A stretch of 32,459 bases of DNA. Origin: a virus. Shown here piece after piece: positions 6,527 through 15,000 of the stretch; within the stretch, counting starts at the first letter, position 1; the number at the start of each line of letters is the position of its first letter. The notes beneath the pieces are model-generated. The model searched no databases, was not told the DNA's origin, and worked only from the letters and a program-made list of their open reading frames with translations. The DNA lies in IMG/VR virus record IMGVR_UViG_3300032288_001394, positions 1 to 32,459 of that record; one strand, 5' to 3'. The position numbers and the translations under genes are program-made.

Positions 6527-8331
6527 AGTCTTCCTGCCTTGTCGTCTTTGAGTAGGTCAAGCAACTTAGCACGGTCGCGGACAACTTGATCGAAGTTATC
6601 AGCCTTTGTGTCAAGTGCTTGAATGACGCGCTCCTCGATTGTTCCTTCTGTAACGTAGTCCGTGATGACAATGGAGTCATGGATTTCAGATCCAATGCGA
6701 TGAACACGGTCTAGCGCCTGCTTGTAGTCAACAAGTGACCACGGTCGTTGCAGCATAATCAGTCTACGGGCAGCCGTCAAGGTAACACCAACTCCACCTG
6801 CCTGTGCGGTGAAAAGAATCCACTTGGTGCGGCCAGACTGGAAGTCGTCAATCGCCTGCTGACGCTCGTCCTCATCCTGATCCCCCGTAATCAGACCGTG
6901 CTGGATTGATGCCTTGGTCATTGCCGCACTTAGAAGATTAATCAACTGCTTTGACACTGCACAGACCGCTACAGAGTCCTCCCCAAAGTCTCCACTCTTA
7001 ATGTCATCCATTAGAGCATCGACCTTACATGAAGGCTCCGCGAGCAGAATCTTCATCTCACCTGTCAACTCGTCAACGGTAGTCTCCGCGTAGGAGTTTG
7101 CCAACTGCACAAGTCGAGTTGTTTGTGTCAGGACGCTGGGCGCTACGACAACATCGCTGCCCGACTCCCCATCAAGTTCAGCGATCATAGAGTCACGCAT
7201 CTGCTCATACGCCTTCTTCTGCTTTGCAGACATTTCAACGTCTCGACGCTCAGTCAAGATTGGGGGAAGGAACGGCAGCACGCGAGCCTTGAGCATCCGA
7301 CGCATGTGAGGATTGACAGTGGAGTAAAACTCCTCCTGCATGTGTGTCTTGACCCCCAGCACAACCATGCCGCCAAAGGCGTTCATCATCGTGTCTACAA
7401 AGCGGTCAATCCACTTGCTCTTGGTCGGCCAGTTCTCTGGTGATACCCAATGGAGTATCGCCCACAGGTCTACGACGTTGTTCGCAATGGGAGTTCCAGT
7501 GAGCGCAAAACGAATGTCAGCGTCACCAGTCGCGGCCCACAGCGCACGGGACTGCTTGGACTTTGGGTCTTTCGAGCGGTGAATCTCGTCCGCAACTACG
7601 GCTTTGAATTCAATCTCGTTCAGTTCTCGGGGATGGACTTCGCAGCGAGTTAGTGTCACGCTGTCGTCAACGCCTCCGCATTCTTTGCACCTCTTGAGCC
7701 CAATCGAGCCGTATGGTGCCAAACGCGAGTGAGAGCGGAGTGACTCCCAGTTGATGACGAACACATCTGCGTCAGAGTCAAACTGCTTGCGCCGCTGAGT
7801 CGATGTTCCCTTGATTACCTGAACCTTGACTCCCGGCCACCACATGGCGAACTCGCGCATCCAGTTTTTCTTGACCGTATTAGGGCAGACAATCAGCGCT
7901 GGGAAGACTGATTCTCCGTTGTCGTGCAGTCGCTTGAGTCCTCGTATGGCTTGAGCAGTTTTTCCCAGACCGGGTTCGTCGGCAAGAAGTGCTCTCTTGG
8001 CGGTCGAGAGAAATGCGACGCCCGCTCTTTGATGAGGGAAAAGGTCTTCGTTATCGGGGTCATCAAGGTTCTCCACTTCTCGCAGATCCATGCTCGGATC
8101 AATTCTTGATACACGCTCATTTGCCGCCCACTCAGCCAAGGCCGGGGCTATCTCTAGGTCGCTTCGGAAAGTTGATCTCAGTGCAAGGCAGGACGACCAA
8201 CTTAGAGGTACTCGCCAGACATCGTCCTTCCACTTAGCACCGGGAAGGCTCTTGCATAGTTCCTTATAGCGCCACTCTGCATTGATGCGAATATGTTGGC
8301 CGTCAGGATCAAGATCCACTGTTACTGGCAT
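6523..8331 (-). CDS. SNF2-family DNA helicase/translocase
   Basis: 602 aa, full length for a compact phage SNF2 protein. Visible helicase motifs: FPHQRAGVAFL (Q-like, ~98), ADEPGLGKT (P-loop, 117-125), VADEIHRSKD (motif II, DEIH at 248-251), FALTGTPIANN (motif III, ~275), TAQAGGVGVTLTAA (motif V) and QALDRVHRIGS (motif VI). Residues 215-233 carry CKEC-x11-C-x2-H between motifs Ia and II, which looks like a small zinc-binding insert. The N-terminal ~85 residues resemble a HARP-like beta domain (AKWKDDVWRVPL), as in SMARCAL1-type annealing helicases. It probably remodels replication forks or recombination intermediates. A promoter candidate lies just upstream and GAGAGG precedes the ATG. Confidence 0.93.
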   Translation of the reverse strand: MPVTVDLDPDGQHIRINAEWRYKELCKSLPGAKWKDDVWRVPLSWSSCLALRSTFRSDLEIAPALAEWAANERVSRIDPSMDLREVENLDDPDNEDLFPHQRAGVAFLSTAKRALLADEPGLGKTAQAIRGLKRLHDNGESVFPALIVCPNTVKKNWMREFAMWWPGVKVQVIKGTSTQRRKQFDSDADVFVINWESLRSHSRLAPYGSIGLKRCKECGGVDDSVTLTRCEVHPRELNEIEFKAVVADEIHRSKDPKSKQSRALWAATGDADIRFALTGTPIANNVVDLWAILHWVSPENWPTKSKWIDRFVDTMMNAFGGMVVLGVKTHMQEEFYSTVNPHMRRMLKARVLPFLPPILTERRDVEMSAKQKKAYEQMRDSMIAELDGESGSDVVVAPSVLTQTTRLVQLANSYAETTVDELTGEMKILLAEPSCKVDALMDDIKSGDFGEDSVAVCAVSKQLINLLSAAMTKASIQHGLITGDQDEDERQQAIDDFQSGRTKWILFTAQAGGVGVTLTAARRLIMLQRPWSLVDYKQALDRVHRIGSEIHDSIVITDYVTEGTIEERVIQALDTKADNFDQVVRDRAKLLDLLKDDKAGRL

Positions 8332-8365
8332 CTGTACCTCTCGATATCGTCGTTTCGTCTTACCA

Positions 8366-8394
8366 AGGCTAGCACGGAAGTTTCATAAAATCAA
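8366..8394 (-). promoter_or_regulatory. Candidate promoter for the SNF2 helicase operon
   Basis: In the 69-nt gap upstream of the SNF2 gene the minus strand reads TTGATT (plus 8389-8394), a 17-nt spacer, then TAGCCT (8366-8371) preceded by TGC, i.e. an extended -10. It would allow the recombination genes to be expressed apart from the polymerase block. Read by eye only. Confidence 0.45.
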
Positions 8395-8400
8395 CGGCTG

Positions 8401-8877
8401 TCAACCCAGCAAACCTCGCGGTACCCAACCACTTTTCACGGCTCTAAGCAAGGCATGTCGAATTGCATCATTTGCGTGCCCCTCTCCTCCGCGATGCCAG
8501 TAGCCAAGCCGCTTGAGTTTTTCATTATTGAACATGTTCATAGCGTCTGCTGGAGCCTGCCATACGATTGACTCTTCTGGAATCCCGTGGTCCCGCATTG
8601 TCTGTTTGAGGATGCCGATCTGCTCAAGTGACCACGGGGCTTGACTATTGCGAACGGTCTGAGCGTTGATGGTAAATCTTTCGCAGACGATCTCCATCTT
8701 TACGGATTCGTCGGGAAGTCTCTGAGAGAACTGCTCTCGCAGGAACAACGCTAGTTCGTGAACTTCCCACTCATTCGAGGCAAGCATTGCTGGCTCAAGG
8801 CCAACCGGCATTTCTAGAACACAGGTTCCCGTCATCTTGCCGGGATCTACTGCAATGATGACTTTGCTCATGTCCAT
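8401..8877 (-). CDS. RuvC-like Holliday junction resolvase
   Basis: 158 aa, the usual RuvC length. It has the RNase H-fold first strand VIIAVDPGKMTG with D11, a second acidic strand MEIVCERF (E66) and the C-terminal GHANDAIRHAL with H134/D137, matching the DPG, E and H/D-x2-D metal ligands of RuvC-type resolvases. It would cut four-way junctions or branched concatemers before packaging. The ORF begins with Met-Asp-Met; either ATG is possible, the second being closer to the conserved strand. It overlaps the deaminase gene upstream by 10 nt. Confidence 0.9.
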   Translation of the reverse strand: MDMSKVIIAVDPGKMTGTCVLEMPVGLEPAMLASNEWEVHELALFLREQFSQRLPDESVKMEIVCERFTINAQTVRNSQAPWSLEQIGILKQTMRDHGIPEESIVWQAPADAMNMFNNEKLKRLGYWHRGGEGHANDAIRHALLRAVKSGWVPRGLLG

Positions 8878-9188
8878 ACCACCGATGCAACCTTGTACTT
8901 GTCGAGAACCCTTTCACACCTTCGACAGGGCTTTGACTCTACTGGCTGTCCTGTGGCACCAATTCGAGCAACGTACACGGTTGCTCCATATGCCCTGTCG
9001 CCAGCCGCAAGAAGTGCTGCATGTTCAGCGTGAACATGCGCTCTCCGCCAGCCCTCGTCTGGATTTCCAACTCTTTGGTTGGTTGCGGTGGCAACAATCT
9101 TTCCGCGAGATACGACTACGCATCCGTGCTTATGGCGGCACTTGCTACGCATAGCAATCTCAAGAGCATGCTCCAGATACTTGTTCAC
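8868..9188 (-). CDS. Cytidine/deoxycytidylate deaminase-like protein (short)
   Basis: 106 aa. A zinc deaminase core is present: HAEHA with H53 and the catalytic E55, then PCRRC with C88 and C91. The protein starts directly at the fold (HALEIAMRSKC) and lacks the extra zinc site and allosteric region of large dCMP deaminases, so it may act on a nucleoside, a nucleotide or a modified base. It is coupled to DNA polymerase upstream by an ATGA overlap (9185-9188). It is one of two deaminases in this window, and the two share only the active-site motifs. Confidence 0.88.
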   Translation of the reverse strand: MNKYLEHALEIAMRSKCRHKHGCVVVSRGKIVATATNQRVGNPDEGWRRAHVHAEHAALLAAGDRAYGATVYVARIGATGQPVESKPCRRCERVLDKYKVASVVWT

Positions 9189-11017
9189 AGGTACTTGTCA
9201 CCCCAAGTCTCGAAAGGTCCGTCTACGCCTGCTGTCAGAGGAACAGCCCATCCTTCTGATGTTGTCATGCACTGTCTTACTAATGGCATGATTTCGGCTG
9301 CATCCTGTCGAGGAACTTGAAGGACAATTTCGTCGTGTACCGGAACGATCATCATGTCTGTGAGATCCGCCTGATCCAACTTGATGAGATTCTGCTTGAA
9401 GATCTCGGCAGCACTGGACTGCACAAGATAGTTTGTCAGCGAGTAGACGCGGTCGTCGTCGCAGGGGAGTCGCCGTCCGGTGCGAGTGAGGACGTAGCCC
9501 TGACCTTCCGCGCGTAGGCGCTGCATTCCAATGTTCTCGATGTTCTTCTGGAGTCGCTTGACGCCGGGGTACGCCGTGTCGAACGCATCGACCACCGACT
9601 TCATCTGAGCCTCTGGGACTCCAGCGGTCAGCGCCATCTTTGACGGACCCGCTCCGTACAACTTGCCGTAGACGACGCCCTTGACCAACTTGCGTCGGGG
9701 GTCAGACTTCTGCGCGTTGGGGTCTTGGTAGATGTCGCGCATGATGCTGGTGAACGCATCGCCGCCTGTGCGGTCGGCTTCGATGAACAGCGCAATGAGG
9801 TCGGGATCTTCTGACAATGCAGCAGTGAGCCGGAACTCCACCTGATCGAGGTCGGAAGAGATGATGACATGGTCCTCGTCGCGGGGAACAAACGCACGAC
9901 GCACTGTCGCCTCCCCGGACGGGAGCGTCTGGAGCGCAGGATCTGTGATCGACATGCGACCAGTTCGAGCGCCAAGCGTGCGAACGGACGGATGCACGAA
10001 GCCGCTGATGGACTTCTCTAGGAAGTTCTGGAAGTAACTGCTCGCCAGTTTGTCAGCCTTGCGCTGCGCGAGGATTGTCTCGGCCAGATGCTTGACCTCT
10101 GGGTTGCCGTCAATGACGAATCGCTTGAGTTGATCCTTGGTCAGCGACTTCTGTCCAGAAGGCGTGTACTCGGTGATCTCTCCGCCGAGGCTCTCAAAGA
10201 GTCGAGCCAACTGAACGGTTGAAGTGATTGACACCCCGCCATATGTCTTCTTTGCCCACTGCTTCACGGACTCTGTGTAGGCAATTAGTTCGTCATACTT
10301 CTTGCGGGAGTAGTCAAGATCGACGCGAGCGCCATTCACTTCCATACTTGTGACGATGCGCCGGGTTGCCATTTCAAGTTCGTAGGCAAGGCTATACGGC
10401 TTACCGGGTCCACACTTTTCGTAGAACTGCTCCCACAGCCGCATTGTGAGGATTGTGTCAAGAGCGCCATACGACCAGTAGGGCTGGAAGTGCGTCGGCA
10501 CCGTGCCCCATGTCCAGCCGTTCGCGGACAACTGCTCGTCCAGAGTGGACTGCAACCGGACTGCCATTGGATCGACGTAGGCGGCAGCCAGTTGCTTGAG
10601 AGCGCCGGTTCCAAGGGGGTCGATGAGGTGAGCCATAATCATGGTGTCGTGAGCGTGATGCCAAGGAAACTTCCATCGTGATTGCACTGCGAACCACTTG
10701 GCTTCGAATGCAATGTTGTGGCAGACGATGTGCCCCTCGAACGGGACCATTCCTTGGTAGAAAACACCGGACCATTCCTGCCACGGAATTGACCATCCCT
10801 GCATTGCATCACCAACCTGCACAAGGCGGATCTGCCCATGCCAAGGAGAGAGTGCGTCCTCACGTCGGCCACCGACACGCTCGCCGGTTTCGATGTCTAC
10901 TCCGACAGCATCCTCGGGTCGGCGTTCGCTTAGCCAACGGAGAAACTCAGATGCCTTCTCAACGGAGTCAACGTAGTGCAGTTGAATTCCGTCAAGTCCT
11001 TCTCGTCGCTCGGTCAT
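9185..11017 (-). CDS. polA: Family A DNA polymerase with 3'-5' exonuclease
   Basis: 610 aa, the length of phage Pol I without the 5'-nuclease domain. Exonuclease motifs: Exo I VDIETGE (D41, E43), Exo II CHNIAFEAKW, where the usual Asp is Glu (E105), and Exo III YGALD (D187). Polymerase motifs: A SSDLDQVEFR (D389), B RRKLVKGVVYG (R442, K446, Y450-G451) and C VHDEIVLQV (H561, D562). All catalytic residues are in place, so it should be the replicative polymerase. In motif B the position filled by Phe or Tyr in Pol I is Tyr450, a residue that eases use of dideoxynucleotides in known relatives. It has no own promoter that I can see and follows a 58-aa gene. Confidence 0.96.
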   Translation of the reverse strand: MTERREGLDGIQLHYVDSVEKASEFLRWLSERRPEDAVGVDIETGERVGGRREDALSPWHGQIRLVQVGDAMQGWSIPWQEWSGVFYQGMVPFEGHIVCHNIAFEAKWFAVQSRWKFPWHHAHDTMIMAHLIDPLGTGALKQLAAAYVDPMAVRLQSTLDEQLSANGWTWGTVPTHFQPYWSYGALDTILTMRLWEQFYEKCGPGKPYSLAYELEMATRRIVTSMEVNGARVDLDYSRKKYDELIAYTESVKQWAKKTYGGVSITSTVQLARLFESLGGEITEYTPSGQKSLTKDQLKRFVIDGNPEVKHLAETILAQRKADKLASSYFQNFLEKSISGFVHPSVRTLGARTGRMSITDPALQTLPSGEATVRRAFVPRDEDHVIISSDLDQVEFRLTAALSEDPDLIALFIEADRTGGDAFTSIMRDIYQDPNAQKSDPRRKLVKGVVYGKLYGAGPSKMALTAGVPEAQMKSVVDAFDTAYPGVKRLQKNIENIGMQRLRAEGQGYVLTRTGRRLPCDDDRVYSLTNYLVQSSAAEIFKQNLIKLDQADLTDMMIVPVHDEIVLQVPRQDAAEIMPLVRQCMTTSEGWAVPLTAGVDGPFETWGDKYL

Positions 11018-11027
11018 TATCTACCCG

Positions 11028-11204
11028 TCAGTCGTTGCCGTTGTTGTCCTCGTCCATAGAGGCGGACATGGACAACACTAGAATTCGAGAGAGCAACTCT
11101 AACCCCTCACGGCGGGAAAATCCAGCCTGCTTGAGTTCGGAGTACAGTTCATGCGCCGAGATCGCTGCCTGCCTAAGCGGGCTGGCGTTGTTCATTTCGT
11201 CCAT
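11028..11204 (-). CDS. Small helical protein, 58 aa
   Basis: A short ORF in the gap between the polymerase and the upstream gene: ATG at 11202-11204, TGA at 11028-11030, 58 residues. The middle (about 10-48) is predicted helical with HELYSELKQAGFSRREGLELL, a pattern shared by many short actinophage proteins of unknown role; the tail is acidic (DEDNNGND). It fills the gap almost exactly, leaving 13 nt before and 10 nt after, in the same strand as its neighbours, which supports it being real. The ribosome-binding site is weak (GAGAGACAGAAG). Function unknown. Confidence 0.72.
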   Translation of the reverse strand: MDEMNNASPLRQAAISAHELYSELKQAGFSRREGLELLSRILVLSMSASMDEDNNGND

Positions 11205-11218
11205 TATCTTCTGTCTCT

Positions 11219-11689
11219 CTATGGGATGGTTTCAATTCGGTAGACGCGCTCGATGAGCGAATCTTTTGATGCTGCCTGCTCCAGCAGCCGGTGGGCAACG
11301 TTGGTCAGGTATCGGGTGCCGCCTTGGTCGTACTTGTAGAGAGCATCGAGAACTGCCTCCGGCTCTTCGCTCACCTGTGCCCATGTCCGATCCCGCTCTG
11401 GGAAAATTACTGGTAGGTCGAACGAAGGATGACACTCTTCGCACGGAATCGAGTCATCTTTTAGGTCAGTTGGTGGAGCCTCTACAAGACTGTATCTCTT
11501 TACAAGTGGACAGGCAGCGCCGTGAAAGACTCTGCTGACTCCAATCCTAGAGAGAATGTATGAACCGTTCTTAGTCTTGTAAAGTTGAAACTCAATCCAC
11601 CGATCAGAACCCTTGCGCCACGAGGTGGAAGAACCAAGAAGGTCTCCATCAAACTGTAAAGTGCGTGATCCATCTCGGACCTCGAACAT
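11219..11689 (-). CDS. Hypothetical protein with a possible zinc site
   Basis: 156 aa, family not named by me. The N-terminus is a beta-rich section (LQFDGDLLGSSTSW, RWIEFQLYKTKNGSYILSRIG) that resembles proteins seen repeatedly in actinophages. H56-x3-C60 and C83-x2-C86 could hold zinc. The C-terminal ~70 residues are helical. The start ATG at 11689 follows GAGAGGGAC; a second ATG 5 nt further upstream is in another frame and gives a shadow ORF. It sits between a coiled-coil gene and the 58-aa gene, upstream of DNA polymerase. Confidence 0.78.
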   Translation of the reverse strand: MFEVRDGSRTLQFDGDLLGSSTSWRKGSDRWIEFQLYKTKNGSYILSRIGVSRVFHGAACPLVKRYSLVEAPPTDLKDDSIPCEECHPSFDLPVIFPERDRTWAQVSEEPEAVLDALYKYDQGGTRYLTNVAHRLLEQAASKDSLIERVYRIETIP

Positions 11690-11713
11690 GCCATGTCCCT
11701 CTCGTCTATGCGT

Positions 11714-11739
11714 CTCTCTGGGCTGGCTAAACCAGAGAG
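11714..11739 (-). terminator. Hairpin downstream of the coiled-coil gene
   Basis: CTCTCTGG and CCAGAGAG pair over 8 bp with a 10-nt loop, in the 62-nt gap after the coiled-coil gene. There is no U-run on either side, so this is a structured element of unclear effect rather than a clear intrinsic terminator. Confidence 0.35.
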
Positions 11740-11751
11740 TCTGGGTTGCTC

Positions 11752-11937
11752 CTACTTGGACGCTTTGGTGGTTGTCTGAACGGCTTCGAGTTCAGCGATC
11801 TTCTCGTCACGGGCTGAGATTTCCTGAGTGGCTTGTGCCTTCAGGACTGCCATATTCGTCTCGTACTGTGAGGTGATCTGGCCGATCCGACTCTGGAGTT
11901 CCTGAACGACAAGTTCAAGAGTCTTTGCGTTATCCAT
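11752..11937 (-). CDS. Short coiled-coil protein
   Basis: 61 aa. Almost the whole length shows a heptad-like pattern of Leu, Ile, Val and Ala (LELVVQELQSRIGQI, then VLKAQATQEI, then KIAELEAV) and should form a long helix or coiled coil; the tail is Thr/Lys-rich. It lies directly downstream of the collagen-like fibre gene on the same strand, separated by 90 nt, so it could be a fibre-associated or trimerising peptide, or a small regulator. The start is ATG at 11937, with GAAAGTGAG as a possible ribosome-binding site. Confidence 0.75.
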   Translation of the reverse strand: MDNAKTLELVVQELQSRIGQITSQYETNMAVLKAQATQEISARDEKIAELEAVQTTTKASK

Positions 11938-11986
11938 TGTATATACTCACTTTCAGTCGATTTGTCTTGTCGGGCCTTGCGTATAG

Positions 11987-11996
11987 ATGCTACATG
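11987..11996 (-). promoter_or_regulatory. CATGTAGCAT motif upstream of the coiled-coil gene
   Basis: The minus strand carries CATGTAGCAT 50 nt upstream of the start codon. The same 10-mer lies 49 nt upstream of the double-HTH gene (25682-25691), and its GTAGCAT core lies 42 nt upstream of the dCMP deaminase gene. TAGCAT fits a -10 hexamer, so this may be a shared promoter. No good -35 is visible here. Confidence 0.4.
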
Positions 11997-12027
11997 TAAT
12001 TTTATTTAATTGCTTGATCGTTGTGGC

Positions 12028-15000
12028 TTAGCGGACTAGCCACTCTTCGACTCCGTCCATATCCTCTCGAATCTTGATCCACCTCGGATTGGCCGGAAGC
12101 CCAGTAAGAAGAGGTAGACGACCCATGATTCCGATGGTCACCCACTCGGGGCGCTCTGACCTCGGAATGTATTCATAGTCCGGGTCGTAGTCAGGGTTGA
12201 GCGTTCCCTGATTGTTTTCGTCAAGGATGATTCGACCAAACTTGTCCCGAAGGAACTTGCCATACCAGCGAGTCTCGCTTGAGTTGCCGATCACTACAGG
12301 ATTCGTGCTGACAATGCCAACAATGATAGTCGGGTCATCATCTGTCGTTGCTGGACGAACTTTGCCGTCTGGAGTAAATACAACGCTAATGCCTACTCGG
12401 TCTTCGGCATTTGGATTACCGTCTAGCCACTCAAAGTATTCGGCATAGTCAGCGCCTGTTCCTGTGTACGCAGCATCAGCAAAGGTAGCACCGTTGTTTT
12501 GTACATACCATTTTATATCTTTTGGAGCCGTAACGTCTGAAAAAACACCTAGCCTTCTTGTACCAGTTGTCGAACTTGCTCCATAAGTAGCGTAGACACC
12601 TGTTGAAGAGATTCTTCCACTTGAGCCGACGCCAGTAACCGGGTTAGTTCCGGTGTCTGTTGCAGTTGCTCCAATTAGAACAGAATCTCCGTTAAGTACA
12701 TAAAGAAGACCGCTAGAAATATTTACGTTTGAAGAAGCGCCTCCAACGTTTAACGTTGTTGCGGCTGCGCCAAAATTAATAGTTGTTGCTGTTGTGTTGA
12801 CAAGAGCAAAAGTGGTGCTACCAGTAAGAATGCTTGTTGTAAATGTAGGGCTAGTACCAAATACAAGAGCACCAGAGCCAGTTTCATCGGTTACAGCAGC
12901 CGCAAGATTCGCACTTGATGGAGTGCCGAGGAAAGTTGCTACACCAGTACCAAGGGACGACAGTCCAGTTCCGCCATTCGCAGCGGACAGCGGAGTGTCG
13001 AGAGTTACGCCAGTCGAATCAACTCGGAAACGCTCTGCTGCTGTGGTAGAACCGGGAGCAGCGGTGAGGATGTTGACGTATGAAGCAGAAGATGAGGCAG
13101 TGTGAGTTGCGCTCGCGTATGCGTTAATTTGAGCGCCTTGAACGTTTGCTGATCCGGTCCAGCCAAAAAATCTAATTACCCCGAGTCGGTCACCAGACTG
13201 AGTAATTCCTCCTGACGATCCTGAACTCCTTCTGAAATCTACGATTCCAGACGAAGAGGCAGTAGTGCTGGTTCCAGTCGCGGTGAGAGTAGGAATACTG
13301 CTACTCAGTGACAAGTTACCGAATGTTGGTGATGAGGATGTGCCGATGTCCTGAGGAGTTGAGAGAGTCACTGATCCGGTTGATGCAGAGGCAGTGATCT
13401 GATTGCTTGTTCCAGTAATACTTGTGACACCAGCGTTGGTAAGCGTCACCGAACTGCCGAGTGCGACCGCTCCACCGCCGCTCATCCCGGTGCCAGCCGT
13501 TACTGTCACAGAAGAGTTGACAAGAGCAGTATTCGGTACACCGCCAGTCTTGATGCTGACAGCGCCAGAAGTGACATCAAAGTTGGTAGCGGAGAAGGAT
13601 GCAATACCAAGAGTCGTCGTAGTCGCTTGGGCGGTGGCTACACCGGAAGTACCTTGGAGTCCTTGGAGTCCTTGGATGCCTTGAGTACCTTGGATTCCCT
13701 GTGCTCCAGTTGTTCCTGTCGCTCCTTGCGTTCCAGTTGTCCCCTGTAGTCCGGTCTCCCCTTGAATACCTTGTGTTCCGGTTTCTCCCTGAAGGCCAAC
13801 TGTGCCCTGAAGACCAGTGGTCCCCTGAGTACCCTGCGTTCCAGTATCTCCGGTCGTGCCCTGTATTCCTTGAATACCCTGAGTTCCTTGGGTTCCTGTA
13901 GAGCCTTGACTTCCGGTAGTACCCTGAGTTCCAACGAGTCCTTGAGTTCCTGTCTCTCCTTGGATTCCGGTCTGTCCCTGAAGACCAGTAAGTCCTTGGA
14001 TTCCAGTTTCTCCTTGTAGTCCTACAGTTCCCTGAAGGCCGGTAGTTCCCTGAACACCCTGTACTCCCTGCGCTCCGGTAGTGCCGGTTGATCCCTGCGC
14101 CCCATCCGTACCCTGTAGTCCAGTTGCTCCCTGTGCTCCAGTCTGACCTTGGATGCCGGAAGTGCCCTGCAATCCTTCTATGCCCTGTGTACCTGTCGAA
14201 CCTTGAGTACCAGTTGTTCCTTGAATTCCTTGTAGACCTTGCTCTCCTTGAATTCCTTGGATTCCTTGAACACCTTGAGTACCAGTTGTTCCTTGAATTC
14301 CAATCTCACCCTGAGCACCAGTGGTGCCCTGTGGTCCGGTCGTTCCTTGGAGTCCAGTTACTCCTTGCGCTCCGGTAACACCCTGTAGACCAGTTGTGCC
14401 TTGAGTTCCAGTAGTCCCCTGAGGACCAATTTGCCCTTGTGCTCCCGTCGTACCTTGTAGACCAGTTGCTCCTTGGACTCCAGTAATCCCCTGTGGGCCA
14501 AGTTGGGTGTACATAACCTGCATTGCGGTGACGATTGCTGAAGGAATACCCGGACCATAGGTTGACGTATTGTGCGCCATGACAATGTTGTTATTGTCTG
14601 TTGTCCACATAATCTGCAAGTAATCATTTGCAGTCAGGGAAAGCATGAAGTCCCATGCGGAAACAACGTATGGACTATTGGTATTTACGGTTACCCGAGT
14701 ATTCGAGTCTGGGACATCGGTTCCGTTCTTTCTAAGCCAAACCTCTACGGTTGTCCCGCCCCCGCCGCCGCCAGTATTGTGGAATTGAAATGAAAACTGA
14801 ATGTCGTATACGCCGGAGTAGTCGAATCGAATCTGTGAACCACTTTGGATACTTACACCATTATTCTCGGCGGTAGTTCCTAGTAGAACCGCTGTAGGGA
14901 CGCCTTCGTTTCCTACTCCAACGGTCTGGTCGGTAGTGTCGTAGAAAGAACCGTAATGACCTAGGGCACCACCAGCACCTTGGATTCCGGTGATGCCTTG

